A stretch of 47,552 nt of DNA from an uncultured beta proteobacterium. GTDB lineage: Bacteria; Pseudomonadota; Gammaproteobacteria; Burkholderiales; Burkholderiaceae_C. The notes under the pieces are model-generated. The model did not search any database. It saw only the letters and a program-made list of their open reading frames with translations, and was not told the origin of the DNA. Location: the NCBI GenBank assembly GCA_903914175.1, contig CAIWNX010000257.1, forward strand, positions 1 to 47,552. The letters are read 5' to 3'. Of the stretch, positions 15,458-24,737 are shown piece by piece. A program made the translations under genes and the position numbers. Each line of letters begins with the position of its first letter. The stretch's first letter is position 1.

Positions 15458-17065
15458 TCAGTGCGTGATCGGGGCCGCCTGCGCGCGCGGCTGAAGGCTG
15501 GCGAAGAACTCGCGGTCCGCGATCAGCAGGTGGCGTGCGACCAGGTCGTGTGCCAGGTATTCAAAGACTTCGCCCAGCGCAAGTTTGCCGATGCGAAAGT
15601 GTTCGGTCACGGTGCGGGCCTTGTCCAGCAACTGGCGGTGCTGGCGCGCATGGTCCTCGGCACCAGGGTAGCCAGCGGCCTTGATGAGCGCTTCCTCTTC
15701 CTCGAAGTGCTGCATCACGTCGGCAATGAAGACCTGCACCAGCGCTGCCACCTCGTCGGTTTTACGCTCGCCGAGCATGGCGCCGAGCAGGGTGTTGATA
15801 TCGTTGAACAGTTGGCGGTGCTGTCCGTCGATGACCGCGTTGCCACATTCGTATGCGGAGCGCCAGATCAGTTGCACCAGTTTGACCGGCGCTGCGTGCC
15901 GCAGCGCTTCGGGCGCGAGTTGCACCTGATTGCGTCCCCCATCTTTGGCGCGGTAAAGGGCAGCGTCCGCCGCGCGCAACAAGCTCTCGGCATCCGGGTA
16001 ACAGGCCTCGCTCAGGACCGCAACGCCCAGACTGATCGTGACATGCTTGTCTGCGCCCGCGTTATGCGGTATTGCCAGCGCTTGGACGGACTGGCGCAGG
16101 GCTTCGGCCACACGCTGCGCGGCCGAAGCGTCGGCATCGGGCAGGATCAGGATGAACTCTTCACCACCGTAGCGCGCCGCCAGATCACCGGCACGCTGCG
16201 TCACGGTCTCCATCGTCCGCGCCACACGCTGCAGGCAGTCGTCACCCGCTTGATGACCATACAGGTCGTTGTAGCCCTTGAACCAATCAATGTCGATCAT
16301 GATCAGTCCCAGCGGCTGCCCGGACCGATGGGCACGCGCCCACTCAATGGCCAGCACTTCGTTCAAGCGGCGCCGATTGGCCAGGCCGGTCAAGTCATCT
16401 TGCGTCGCCATGATCTGGTTCAGTTGATCCGAGCGCTCTTTGGACATCAGGACAAAACCGATGGCCAGCAGCAGCAGCGACGTCAGGGCGCCCAGAAAGG
16501 TCAGGGTCTGCATCAGACTGGACTGGCTCAAAGACAGCATGGCCGCTGCGGCGCCCGTGGCGGCACCGGCGGCGCGCAATGTCAGCAATGCGGTCATGAC
16601 AGCGATGCCGCTGGCCAGAAAATATTTGCCGCGTCCGGCGGTTTGGCGCCGCTGGCGCCACATAAAAGTCAGGGCCAGCAGACATTGCGTGACAAAAACC
16701 AGGGAGCCCACGATGATGCGCGTGACCAGTTGATCAAGCAGCGCGAAAAAGACCAGGAAGACCAAGACGACCGGCAGCCAGATCAGTCTGCGCGGCGCTC
16801 GGCTCTGGTAAAACGCATACAGGCCTTCGGTGAAGGTGGCCAGGGCACACGATAGCGCGGTGTTGGCCAGAACGATCGACACAATGTCACTGATCTGCCC
16901 ACGCAGACTGAAGCAAATATAGGCCAGCGTGTGCAAGGCCAGACCGACGGCCCAAAAAACCATGCCGTCGTGCTGACGTCGGTCGGCGACGGCGCCAACC
17001 GAGAGTGAGAGTACGGCACCCACCAGGATGATGGCCAGGAACATGGTGGGGACGTCTGCGTGCAT
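15458..17065 (-). CDS. Membrane diguanylate cyclase with C-terminal bacteriohemerythrin domain
   Basis: A 535-residue signalling protein. The N-terminal 205 residues hold about six to seven membrane helices without a recognised sensor motif. A GGDEF domain follows, with the substrate motif DIDWFKGYND (258-267), active site GGEEF (300-304) and product-inhibition I-site RAGD (291-294) at the canonical 5-residue spacing, so it should make c-di-GMP. The C-terminal bacteriohemerythrin (about 397-525) keeps all seven diiron ligands: His416, His453, Glu457, His472, His476, His512 and Asp517. Binding of O2 or a redox change at the diiron centre probably tunes the cyclase. Hemerythrin is placed after GGDEF here. 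No phosphodiesterase is adjacent. Confidence 0.95.
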   Translation of the reverse strand: MHADVPTMFLAIILVGAVLSLSVGAVADRRQHDGMVFWAVGLALHTLAYICFSLRGQISDIVSIVLANTALSCALATFTEGLYAFYQSRAPRRLIWLPVVLVFLVFFALLDQLVTRIIVGSLVFVTQCLLALTFMWRQRRQTAGRGKYFLASGIAVMTALLTLRAAGAATGAAAAMLSLSQSSLMQTLTFLGALTSLLLLAIGFVLMSKERSDQLNQIMATQDDLTGLANRRRLNEVLAIEWARAHRSGQPLGLIMIDIDWFKGYNDLYGHQAGDDCLQRVARTMETVTQRAGDLAARYGGEEFILILPDADASAAQRVAEALRQSVQALAIPHNAGADKHVTISLGVAVLSEACYPDAESLLRAADAALYRAKDGGRNQVQLAPEALRHAAPVKLVQLIWRSAYECGNAVIDGQHRQLFNDINTLLGAMLGERKTDEVAALVQVFIADVMQHFEEEEALIKAAGYPGAEDHARQHRQLLDKARTVTEHFRIGKLALGEVFEYLAHDLVARHLLIADREFFASLQPRAQAAPITH

Positions 17066-17151
17066 CGGATGAGTCTGGCACAGCTTGCTGTTTTACGCAG
17101 TGCGGTGGTGTGCCGCTAAGATGCCTGCATTCCAACATCCGATTGACGCCC

Positions 17152-17583
17152 ATGGTCTGGGATTACCCGAACCCGTTCACCCAGCCCGCCGTGCCGCAGG
17201 CGGCGGATATTGACGGTCTGCAGCACACCAATAACGCAGTCTACGTGCAGTGGTGCGAGCGCATCGGCTGGGCGCACTCCGAGGCGTTGGGCCTGAGCCT
17301 GGCCGACTACCAGCGCCTGGACCGGGCCATGGCGATCCGCCGTGCCGACTACGACTACCTGCTGCCCACGGTGCTGGGCGAGGAGTTGACGTTGGCCACC
17401 TGGCTTTGCGCCAGCGACGGCAAGCTGACGATGGAGCGGCGCTTCCAACTCATCCGGGCGCACGATCAGGTCACCGTGCTGCGCGGGCACTGGGACCTGG
17501 TGTGCATCGAGGTCAGCAGCGCTCGCGTGCGACGCATGCCGGCTGAATTCTGCGCTGTCTACCTGGCCGCGCTGGTGTCCTGA
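17152..17583 (+). CDS. Acyl-CoA thioesterase, 4HBT hotdog-fold family
   Basis: A 143-residue hotdog-fold thioesterase. The motif AADIDGLQHTNNAVYVQWCE near the N-terminus is the 4-hydroxybenzoyl-CoA thioesterase/YbgC signature, in which the Asp and the HTNN loop form the active site. A typical strand-turn core follows (RRADYDYLLPTVLGEELTLATWL). ATG 17152 is preferred because the fold begins a few residues later; an in-frame ATG at 17110 would add 14 unneeded residues, and no strong ribosome site marks either. It is divergent from the diguanylate cyclase and stops 3 nt from the converging acylase stop. The acyl substrate is unknown. Confidence 0.9.
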   Translation: MVWDYPNPFTQPAVPQAADIDGLQHTNNAVYVQWCERIGWAHSEALGLSLADYQRLDRAMAIRRADYDYLLPTVLGEELTLATWLCASDGKLTMERRFQLIRAHDQVTVLRGHWDLVCIEVSSARVRRMPAEFCAVYLAALVS

Positions 17584-17586
17584 TCG

Positions 17587-20022
17587 TCAGGGCGACAGCA
17601 CGACCTTGTGCTTGGCGTTGGCCTCGGCCTTGGCCGGGTTGAACCACCAGGCGCGGCGTTCGCCCTTGGCCCAGAGCTTGGCCTGGTCGCTTTGGTGCGG
17701 CTGGAAGTGGCGCTCGTTGACACCGCCGACCAGCACGGCCTCGACCTTGTCGGGGTCGCCAAAGTCGGCCACCAGTTGCATCGAAGCCGAGAACGTCATG
17801 TCGTAGGGTTTCTGGAAGTCGTAGCCGCCACGATTCAGCGTCTCACCACTGCCGGCGCGCTGCACCGTAAAGCCGCCCAGCAGTTCCTGGCCCGCACCGC
17901 TGCGCCGCAGCGGACTGACGAAACGCTGCGTGTGCGCCTTGCCCCAGGCCCATTGCGCCGGGTCTTTGCCTTGCATGAGTTCAATCTGGGCGCGCGCCCT
18001 TGGCGCGGCGGCGCGGATGACGTCGGCCAGCGTTTCGCGTTTTTGCGGCGTGCGCGTGTCGTCGAACCAGTTGGAGTCGGGTGTGGCCACCAGCGCGTCA
18101 AAGCGTTGCTGCCAGAAGTACCAGGTGGACGTCATGTCGCTCAGCGTGTCTTCATCGAGCTTGTCGGCAAAGGTGCCACGCACGGTCTCGCGGTACAGCG
18201 TCTGGTAGAGCAGCGGTGCGGCCTGTTCGGCGCGGTCAACGCCGTCCCATTTCTCCAGCATGTCGGCCAAGTCGCGCTGCGCCGGATCGGCCTTGAGCGC
18301 GGCCACCATGGGCCCGCGCAGCACATCGCTTTGCAGGTTGCGGTTGTCGTGCATTAGTTTCCAGTGGTCATCGACGCCCATCTTCTGCGCGCTGCCCAGC
18401 ACCTGGCCGATGCGACGGTAGCGGTAATTGGGCGAGACGTAGTTGGTGTAGTACCAGGGGTAGCCTTCGGCGCGGGTGTCGTTGTTGGCGGTACCGACCC
18501 AGGCGCGCGCCGGGTTCAGCATACCGGGCATGCGGTCTTTCGGAATGAAGCCGGTCCAGTCGTCGCTGCCGTCCTTGGCTGGCAGGCGCGGGTAGCCGCC
18601 ATCGGCACCAGCGCGAATCGGAACGGCGCCGCTGGCGCGGTGCGCGATGTTGCCCTGGTCGTCGGCAAAGACAAAGTTGAACATCATCAGATCGATTTTT
18701 TGCACCTCGCGATCGAACGCGGCGGCGTCGGGAGCGGTGAGCAGCCCTTCGTTTCCGATCACTGGCGCGAGCACTTCAGCGTCGGTCGAGCGCAGCACCA
18801 GCAGTTTGTCGCCCTTGGGGCCCAGGCCCGGATGGTCGCTGATGACGGGGCCGCGCTGGGTGTAGCGGATCTTGAGCGATTGTTCGCGCACGCCGTTCGG
18901 AGCCGCTTTGTCCTTGATGCGGATGGTCTCGTTCACCACGGTAAAGGCCACGCTTTTGCCGCCGTCGAGGTAATGGTTGGGGTCTTTCGGGTCGATGGTT
19001 TCGACATACACATCCTGCACGTCGCCGTAGGCGTTGGTGACGCCAAAGGCCACGTGCTTGGTGCGACCGATCAGAATGCCGGGCATGCCGGGCAGGGCCG
19101 CACCAACGGCCTGAATCTCGGGTGTAAACAGGCCAACCGGGTGCCAGGTTCCGGGCAGCATGCGGATGTCCAGATGCGGGTCATTCGAGACCATGGCCTT
19201 GCCCGAAGCCGAGCGCGACGGTCCGACCGCCCAGTTGTTGGAGCCCAGGCCCTGGTGGTTCAGGGTTTCCGGCGCCACGCTGAGGTCGGACCATTGGAGG
19301 TCGAGTTGCGCCCACTCGTTGCGCGTGGTGCTCGCTGCCAATTTGGCCGTGGCCACGGACTTGGTCGTGTTTGTCCAGTCGGGGTTGACCGTGAGCGGGA
19401 AGATCTCTCGCGCGCGCTCCAGGCCGAGTTTGTCCATCAGTTTTTGCGCGACCACTTCGGCTTTGAAGTTGGTCGAGTGCGTGTAATGGATGTAGTGGAC
19501 CAGGGTGACCAGATCGGCAACGCTCCAGGGTCGGGGTTTGATGCCGGCGAGTTGGAGTTCGACTGGAAGGTCCGATGGATAGGACTGCACATAGCCGTTC
19601 ATGCCGTCCACGTAATACTGCAGCAGGGCGCGTGCCTCGGCGCTGAGTTTGGCGGCATGACGCTCACCGTTGCGGCTGATGCCCAGCACACGCATGCGGA
19701 TGTCCGAGGGCAGTGCGTCGGCGCCAAAGGTGGCGGCCAGTTCGCCGCGCCAGGAGGCGCGAAACAGTTCCATTTGCAGCAGCCGGTTTTGCGTCGTGAC
19801 AAAACCCTGGGCACGAATCAGGTCGGGTGTGTTTGCGGCAAAGATGTAGGGGATGCCCAGTTCGTCACGCAACACCGTGACCGGCGCGCTCAGGCCCACC
19901 AGCTTCATGTTGCCATCCTCTTGCGGCTGCCCGGCAGCGCGCAGGTACATATAGCCGCCGCCCAGAATGAGAAGGACCAGGACCGGCAGTCCGATGGCAA
20001 ACCATTTCAATACCTTGCGCAT
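17587..20022 (-). CDS. Penicillin acylase/AHL-acylase family Ntn hydrolase, membrane anchored
   Basis: An 811-residue amidase of the penicillin G acylase superfamily. Residues 7-27 form one hydrophobic segment (signal anchor or signal peptide), placing the enzyme on the periplasmic side. The alpha-chain region has LGIPYIFAANTPDLIRAQGF and QNRLLQMELFR. The autocatalytic site is Gly260-Ser261 in LGSNNWAV, with Ser261 the nucleophile, followed by SNDPHLDIRMLPGTWHPVGL. The C-terminal part has SFGDPD-like VADFGDPDKVEAVLVGG. A GAGGAG ribosome site precedes ATG 20022. Relatives cleave penicillins, cephalosporins, acyl-homoserine lactones or aculeacin. The sequence does not tell which, so quorum-signal hydrolysis is only one option. 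Single-gene unit. Confidence 0.92.
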   Translation of the reverse strand: MRKVLKWFAIGLPVLVLLILGGGYMYLRAAGQPQEDGNMKLVGLSAPVTVLRDELGIPYIFAANTPDLIRAQGFVTTQNRLLQMELFRASWRGELAATFGADALPSDIRMRVLGISRNGERHAAKLSAEARALLQYYVDGMNGYVQSYPSDLPVELQLAGIKPRPWSVADLVTLVHYIHYTHSTNFKAEVVAQKLMDKLGLERAREIFPLTVNPDWTNTTKSVATAKLAASTTRNEWAQLDLQWSDLSVAPETLNHQGLGSNNWAVGPSRSASGKAMVSNDPHLDIRMLPGTWHPVGLFTPEIQAVGAALPGMPGILIGRTKHVAFGVTNAYGDVQDVYVETIDPKDPNHYLDGGKSVAFTVVNETIRIKDKAAPNGVREQSLKIRYTQRGPVISDHPGLGPKGDKLLVLRSTDAEVLAPVIGNEGLLTAPDAAAFDREVQKIDLMMFNFVFADDQGNIAHRASGAVPIRAGADGGYPRLPAKDGSDDWTGFIPKDRMPGMLNPARAWVGTANNDTRAEGYPWYYTNYVSPNYRYRRIGQVLGSAQKMGVDDHWKLMHDNRNLQSDVLRGPMVAALKADPAQRDLADMLEKWDGVDRAEQAAPLLYQTLYRETVRGTFADKLDEDTLSDMTSTWYFWQQRFDALVATPDSNWFDDTRTPQKRETLADVIRAAAPRARAQIELMQGKDPAQWAWGKAHTQRFVSPLRRSGAGQELLGGFTVQRAGSGETLNRGGYDFQKPYDMTFSASMQLVADFGDPDKVEAVLVGGVNERHFQPHQSDQAKLWAKGERRAWWFNPAKAEANAKHKVVLSP

Positions 20023-20086
20023 GATGTTTCTCCTCTGATTTGATTATGGGGACACGGGCAAATTGTGACAGTTTTATTTCTTGAAT

Positions 20087-20159
20087 TTGTCATCCCGGAC
20101 TTGATCCGGGATCCAGTTTCACACGCTGCATGGATGCCGGATCAGGTCCGGCATGACAA
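20087..20159. repeat. REP/BIME-like palindromic repeat, GTCATCCCGG family, locus 1
   Basis: Two palindromic units face each other. Unit one begins TTGTCATCCCGGAC and contains CCCGGACTTGATCCGGG. Unit two contains GCCGGATCAGGTCCGGC and ends GGCATGACAA. The outer GTCAT/ATGAC ends pair. It lies 24 nt after the stop of the PuuA-like gene and before the acylase promoter. Related copies are at 41000-41098 and 44171-44305. Confidence 0.85.
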
Positions 20160-20183
20160 GTTGGGGGATGTCTCACGACCGAC

Positions 20184-21533
20184 CTAGACTTGCGGCAGCA
20201 GGAAGCGGCGTTCCCAGGCGCTGATCTCATTGAGGTAGCTCTCGTACTCCAGCGCTTTGACGGAGCAGTAGCCGGTGACGAAAGCATCGCCCAACAGGCG
20301 CCGCGCCGCTGCGCTGTGCTGCAGTTTGTCGAGCGCGCTGAGGTAGCTGCGTGGCAGCCCATGGCCGAGCTCATAGGCGTTGTCAACAGGGGACAGCGGC
20401 GCGTCGGGCAGCAGGGCTTCGTCCATACCGGCCAGACCGGCGGCAAGCGAAGCGGCAATCACCAGATAGGGGTTGGCATCAGCGCCGGCGATGCGGTTCT
20501 CGACCCGGCGCGCCACCGCTGCGCTGTGCGGAATGCGCAAGCCCGTGGTGCGGTTGTCGTAGGCCCAGTTCAGGTTGATTGGCGCCTGGCTGAGCTTGAC
20601 AAAGCGCCGGTACGAGTTGATGAAGGGCGCAAAGATCAGCATCAGGTCGGTGCCGTAGCTTTGCAGCCCCGCGATGAAGTGGCCAAAGCGCGCGCTCTCG
20701 GTGCCGTCTTCCTTGCTGAAGATATTGCGCCCGCTGGTATCGAGCACGCTTTGGTGCAGGTGCATGGAACTGCCGGCGGCACCGGCGATCGGCTTGGCCA
20801 TGAAGACGGCGTTGAGCCCGTGCTGGATCGCAATCTCCTTGGCCGCGTACTTGAACAAAAAGGCCTGGTCCGCTGCCGCCAGCGCGTCGCCATGCTGCAG
20901 GTTGATCTCGTACTGCGTCGGGCCGACTTCGTGGATCCAGGTGTCGGCGCGCACGCCCAGGGTGTCCAGGGCGCCGCGAAACGCGTCCCAGAACGGCGCC
21001 AGTTCGTTGAGCATGTTCAGGCTGAAGGCCGATTGACCGGCTTCGCTGCGGCCGTTGCGCGCAGCGGGCGGTAGCAGGGCCTGGTTGGGATCGGTGTTGG
21101 GCGCGCTCAGGTAGAACTCGATCTCGGGTGCCACCACGGGTGTCAGGCCCTGCGCCTGGTAGCGCGCCAGCACGGTCTTGAGCAGCGAGCGCGCGGCAAA
21201 GACGCAGTGCGTGCCGTCGAGTTCGATGCAGTCATGAATCGCCATGGCGCGTGGCACGCTCGACCAGGGCGAGCGCTTGAGTGTGCTGTAGTCGGGCACC
21301 AGTCGCAGGTCGGGGTCTGACTGCGGAAAGATCGGATCTTCCGAGTAGTCGCCGGTGATCGCCTGCATCGGGATCGCTTGCGCGATGCGCAACTCGGCGC
21401 CGGCGGCAAAGGCCGACGCTGGCATCAGCTTGCCGCGCGGGTAGCCCGAGATGTCGGCAAAGATGCATTCGACGTCGCGGATGCCGTGCTGTTCAAAAAA
21501 GCGGTTCAGTTCGCTGGTGTTGGCTGGGTTCAT
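20184..21533 (-). CDS. Glutamine synthetase family protein, gamma-glutamylpolyamine (PuuA-like) type
   Basis: A 449-residue ATP-dependent glutamate ligase of the GlnA superfamily. Active-site motifs are in order: APEIEFYL, GPTQYEINL, MAKPIAGAAGSSMHLHQS, INSYRRFV, DNRTTGLRIP and RVENRIAGADANPYLVIAA. The N-terminal VECIFADISGYPRGKLMP is characteristic of PuuA/gamma-glutamylputrescine synthetase-like proteins rather than of nitrogen-assimilation GlnA, and the adenylylation Tyr region of GlnA is not recognisable. It probably condenses glutamate with an amine such as putrescine or ethanolamine. No puuB, puuC or puuD partners lie beside it, so the exact substrate is open. Start ATG 21533 has no strong ribosome site but matches the family N-terminus. 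Confidence 0.9.
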   Translation of the reverse strand: MNPANTSELNRFFEQHGIRDVECIFADISGYPRGKLMPASAFAAGAELRIAQAIPMQAITGDYSEDPIFPQSDPDLRLVPDYSTLKRSPWSSVPRAMAIHDCIELDGTHCVFAARSLLKTVLARYQAQGLTPVVAPEIEFYLSAPNTDPNQALLPPAARNGRSEAGQSAFSLNMLNELAPFWDAFRGALDTLGVRADTWIHEVGPTQYEINLQHGDALAAADQAFLFKYAAKEIAIQHGLNAVFMAKPIAGAAGSSMHLHQSVLDTSGRNIFSKEDGTESARFGHFIAGLQSYGTDLMLIFAPFINSYRRFVKLSQAPINLNWAYDNRTTGLRIPHSAAVARRVENRIAGADANPYLVIAASLAAGLAGMDEALLPDAPLSPVDNAYELGHGLPRSYLSALDKLQHSAAARRLLGDAFVTGYCSVKALEYESYLNEISAWERRFLLPQV

Positions 21534-21651
21534 GGCTGACTTGGGTTGGGGCGCAATCAGCCATTGTGCCTCGCTGCGTGCAGGCTGCGCCGTGAGTCCG
21601 GCGCGAAGGGGGCGGCCGTGACGTCGAAGCTAACGTAAAATCGCCGCCAAG

Positions 21652-21682
21652 GCCCGCTGCTCCGGCGGGCTTTGCATTTTTT
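21652..21682 (+). terminator. Terminator-like hairpin in the leader of the BMP-family gene
   Basis: GCCCGC (21652-21657) and GCGGGC (21665-21670) form a 6-bp GC stem with a 7-nt loop, followed by TTTGCATTTTTTG. It looks like an intrinsic terminator or attenuator, 27 nt upstream of the binding-protein start codon. The nearest upstream gene points the other way, so it acts either on leader transcripts or as an attenuator. Confidence 0.5.
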
Positions 21683-21708
21683 GTTTCGGAGCCATGTAGA
21701 GGACTACC

Positions 21709-22785
21709 ATGTATAAAAACCTCGTGGCCGCGCTTGCGGTCGCCTGTTGTATCTCCCCCGTTTTTTCGCAAGCTGCTGACAAGCCCTTGAAGATCGGTTT
21801 TGTCTACGTCGCGCCGCTCGCCGATACCGGCTGGGTGCGCCAGCATGACGAGGGGCGTCTGGCCGTTGAGTCGGCCCTGGGCAACAAGGTCAAAACGACG
21901 TATGTTGAAAACGTCGCCGAAGGGCCCGACGCTGAGCGCGTGATCCGCGATCTGGCTGCCACCGGACACCAACTGATCTTCACGCCCAGTTTTGGCTACA
22001 TGGAACCCACGCTCAAGGTGGCGCAGGCGTTCCCGGGCGTCAGGTTTGAATCGATCACCGGCTACAAGACGGCGGCCAATGTGGCAACAGCCAATGCGCG
22101 CTATTACGAGGGCCGCTACCTCGCCGGCATCGCCGCCGGACGCATGACCCAGACCAAGGTGACGGGTTACGTCGCGGGCTTCCCGATTCCCGAAGTGATC
22201 CAGGGCATCAATGCCTTCGCGCTGGGTCTGCGCTCGGTCAATCCGAAGGCGGTGGTCAAGGTCGTGTGGCTTAACACCTGGTTTGACCCGACGCGCGAGC
22301 GCGATGCCGCCATGACGCTGTTCAACCAGGACGTCGACGTGATCGCCTTCCATACCGTCTCCTCGGCCATCATGGCGGCAGCGCAGGAGCGCGGCAAACT
22401 GGCCATCGCCTACCACTCGGACATGCGAAAGATTGCGCCGGATGCGCAGATTCTGGCCGTCACGCACCAGTGGGGCGCTTACTACACCGAGCGCGCTCGT
22501 GCCGTGCTGGACGGCAGTTGGAAGAGCGGCAATGTCTGGGGCGGCGTGCGCGAGGGCATGATCCGCGTGGAAGGCTTTGGCTCTGCCGTGCCCGCCGTCG
22601 TGCAGCAGGAAGTTCTGGCGCGGCAAAAAGACATTGCAGCGGGCAAGCTGCAACCGTTTCGCGCGCAGCAGGCGGTGCTGGACAACGAAGGCCGGCAAGT
22701 CATCGCCGCTGGCCAAAGCCTGAATGACGCGCAGATCCTGGGTATGAACTGGCTGGTGCAAGGCGTTCAGGGCAAGCTGCCCTGA
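21709..22785 (+). CDS. BMP-family (PnrA/Med-like) ABC transporter substrate-binding protein
   Basis: A 358-residue periplasmic binding protein of the basic membrane protein family, whose studied members bind purine nucleosides. A signal peptide (LVAALAVACCISPVFSQAA) is followed by KIGFVYVAPLADTGWVRQHDEG, TPSFGYMEPTLKVAQAFPGV and YYEGRYLAGIAAG, all family hallmarks. There is no lipobox, so it is probably soluble. AGAGGA stands before ATG 21709. It is 28 nt upstream of guanine deaminase, which suggests a purine ligand. The ABC permease and ATPase genes normally linked to BMP proteins are absent from this neighbourhood and must be elsewhere, if they exist. Confidence 0.93.
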   Translation: MYKNLVAALAVACCISPVFSQAADKPLKIGFVYVAPLADTGWVRQHDEGRLAVESALGNKVKTTYVENVAEGPDAERVIRDLAATGHQLIFTPSFGYMEPTLKVAQAFPGVRFESITGYKTAANVATANARYYEGRYLAGIAAGRMTQTKVTGYVAGFPIPEVIQGINAFALGLRSVNPKAVVKVVWLNTWFDPTRERDAAMTLFNQDVDVIAFHTVSSAIMAAAQERGKLAIAYHSDMRKIAPDAQILAVTHQWGAYYTERARAVLDGSWKSGNVWGGVREGMIRVEGFGSAVPAVVQQEVLARQKDIAAGKLQPFRAQQAVLDNEGRQVIAAGQSLNDAQILGMNWLVQGVQGKLP

Positions 22786-22813
22786 ACGGCCCAAGCAGTT
22801 ATCCTTGGTGTTC

Positions 22814-24154
22814 ATGAAAGCTTACCGCGCCGCCATCCTGCGTTTTGACCCTGCGCGTGAAGCGGCGCGCTCGGCGATCTACGAGGACGACGGTTTGCTC
22901 GTGGTCGGACCCGATGCCGACGGCACGCAGCGGGTGCAGGCAGTGGGACCGTATCAGGATCTGCGGCAGCGCTTCGCGCAAGTTCCGGTCGAACACCTGC
23001 CAGGTCGCATCATCGCCCCTGGCTTTGTCGACATGCACAACCACTTCCCGCAGACCAATGTCATTGGCTCGCCCGCCGATGGTCTGTTGCCCTGGCTGGA
23101 ACACTACACATTTCCGGAAGAAAGTCGTTTCTCGGATCCCGCTTATTGCGCCGAGTCGGCGGCGTTCTTCATCGCCGAGTTGCTGCGCAACGGTGTCACG
23201 ACCGCGCTGACCTTTGCCAGTTCACACCCGGCTTCGGTGAGCGCGCTGTTTGACGAGGCTCTGCGGCGGCGCTTGCGATTGATTACAGGCTTGTGTCTGA
23301 TGGACCGCCACGCGCCACCCGGCGTACTCAATGCTGCCAGCACCGATGGCCGCCTTGATGCAACTCAACAGAGCCTGATCGACTCCGAAATCCTGATCCA
23401 GCAATGGCATGGCCGCGACCGTCTGGGCTACGCCATCACGCCGCGCTTTGCGCCGAGTTGCAGCGATGCCCAGTTGCGCGGCGCCGGGGAACTGGCGGCG
23501 CGTTACCCCGATGTCTGGATTCAGTCGCATGTGGCTGAGAACCGCGACGAAATCGAATGGGCGCGCAAGCTGTTTCCGGCGTCCGCCAGTTACTTGGCGA
23601 CGTATGGCGATTTTGGCTTGCTGCGCCGGCGCGCTGTCTATGGCCATTGCATCCACTTTGACGATGCCGACCGGGCACTGATGCGTGACAGCGGTGCGGC
23701 GGCCGCCGTGTGCCCGAGCAGCAATCTGTTTCTGGGCAGTGGTTACTTCGACTTTGCGGCTGCTGATCGGGTGGGCATGGCTTATGGACTGGCGAGTGAC
23801 GTCGGTGGCGGCACCAGTTTCAGCCCGTTTCACACCATGCTTGCGGCCTACTACGTTGGGCGCTCCGGGCAGGGCAAGCCGGCGCTGTCCTTGTCGGCGC
23901 AGCATCTCTGGTGGCAACACACCGCCGGTGCTGCGCAGGCATTGGGCCTGGCCGGCATGGTTGGCAATCTGACGCCGGGCTGCGAAGCTGATTTTGTGGT
24001 GCTCAACCCGCAAGCCACGCCGCTACTGGCGCGCCGGACTGCCTGTGCCAACAGCCTGGACGAACTGTTGTTCGCCCTGATCGTGCTCGGGGATGACCGG
24101 CTGGTTGAGAAAACCGTGATTTCACAGGCCCTGCTTACAATCCCGGCAAACTAG
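22814..24154 (+). CDS. guaD: Guanine deaminase
   Basis: A 446-residue amidohydrolase that converts guanine to xanthine and ammonia. The zinc-binding motif is [17 protein letters not shown] near residue 75. [18 protein letters not shown] carries the third metal His and the catalytic Glu, [15 protein letters not shown] the next His, and [17 protein letters not shown] the final Asp. [14 protein letters not shown] is typical of GuaD rather than of other cytosine or adenine deaminases. ATG 22814 is chosen; a TTG three codons earlier (22805) is possible, and neither has a strong ribosome site. It sits between the BMP binding protein (28 nt) and dcd (13 nt), giving a nucleobase/nucleotide-salvage run. 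Confidence 0.95.
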   Translation: MKAYRAAILRFDPAREAARSAIYEDDGLLVVGPDADGTQRVQAVGPYQDLRQRFAQVPVEHLPGRIIAPGFVDMHNHFPQTNVIGSPADGLLPWLEHYTFPEESRFSDPAYCAESAAFFIAELLRNGVTTALTFASSHPASVSALFDEALRRRLRLITGLCLMDRHAPPGVLNAASTDGRLDATQQSLIDSEILIQQWHGRDRLGYAITPRFAPSCSDAQLRGAGELAARYPDVWIQSHVAENRDEIEWARKLFPASASYLATYGDFGLLRRRAVYGHCIHFDDADRALMRDSGAAAAVCPSSNLFLGSGYFDFAAADRVGMAYGLASDVGGGTSFSPFHTMLAAYYVGRSGQGKPALSLSAQHLWWQHTAGAAQALGLAGMVGNLTPGCEADFVVLNPQATPLLARRTACANSLDELLFALIVLGDDRLVEKTVISQALLTIPAN

Positions 24155-24167
24155 GAGTTGTGATCCC

Positions 24168-24734
24168 ATGAGCATCAAGAGTGACAAATGGATTCGCCGC
24201 ATGGCAGAGTCCACCGGCATGATCGAACCGTTTGAGCCGGGCCAGATCCGCGAGCGCGACGGGCACAAGATCATCAGTTACGGCACCAGCAGCTACGGCT
24301 ACGATATCCGCTGCGCGCCCGAGTTCAAGGTTTTCACCAACATCCACAGCACGGTGGTTGATCCGAAGAACTTCGATGAGAAGAGCTTTGTCGATTTTCA
24401 TGGTGACAGTTGCATCATTCCGCCCAATAGCTTTGCCCTGGCGCGCACCATGGAGTATTTCCGCATTCCGCGCAATGTGCTGACCATCTGCCTGGGCAAA
24501 AGCACCTATGCGCGCTGCGGCATCATCGTCAACGTCACGCCTTTCGAGCCCGAGTGGGAAGGCTATGTCACGCTGGAGTTCAGCAACACGACACCGCTGC
24601 CGGCCAAGATCTATGCGGGCGAGGGCTGCGCCCAGGTTTTGTTCTTCGAGAGCGACGAGGTCTGCGAAACCTCGTACAAGGACCGAGGCGGCAAGTACCA
24701 GGGGCAAGTCGGCGTCACGCTGCCCCGTGCCTGA
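24168..24734 (+). CDS. dcd: dCTP deaminase
   Basis: A 188-residue trimeric enzyme that deaminates dCTP to dUTP, feeding dTMP synthesis. [15 protein letters not shown], then [56 protein letters not shown] and the glutamate-containing [20 protein letters not shown] are full-length Dcd signatures. The C-terminus [11 protein letters not shown] is the lid over the nucleotide. AGGAG ahead of ATG 24168 supports the start. It lies 13 nt after guaD and is probably co-transcribed, and is followed at once by a long hairpin repeat that could end the transcript. Confidence 0.98.
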   Translation: MSIKSDKWIRRMAESTGMIEPFEPGQIRERDGHKIISYGTSSYGYDIRCAPEFKVFTNIHSTVVDPKNFDEKSFVDFHGDSCIIPPNSFALARTMEYFRIPRNVLTICLGKSTYARCGIIVNVTPFEPEWEGYVTLEFSNTTPLPAKIYAGEGCAQVLFFESDEVCETSYKDRGGKYQGQVGVTLPRA

Positions 24735-24737
24735 TTT

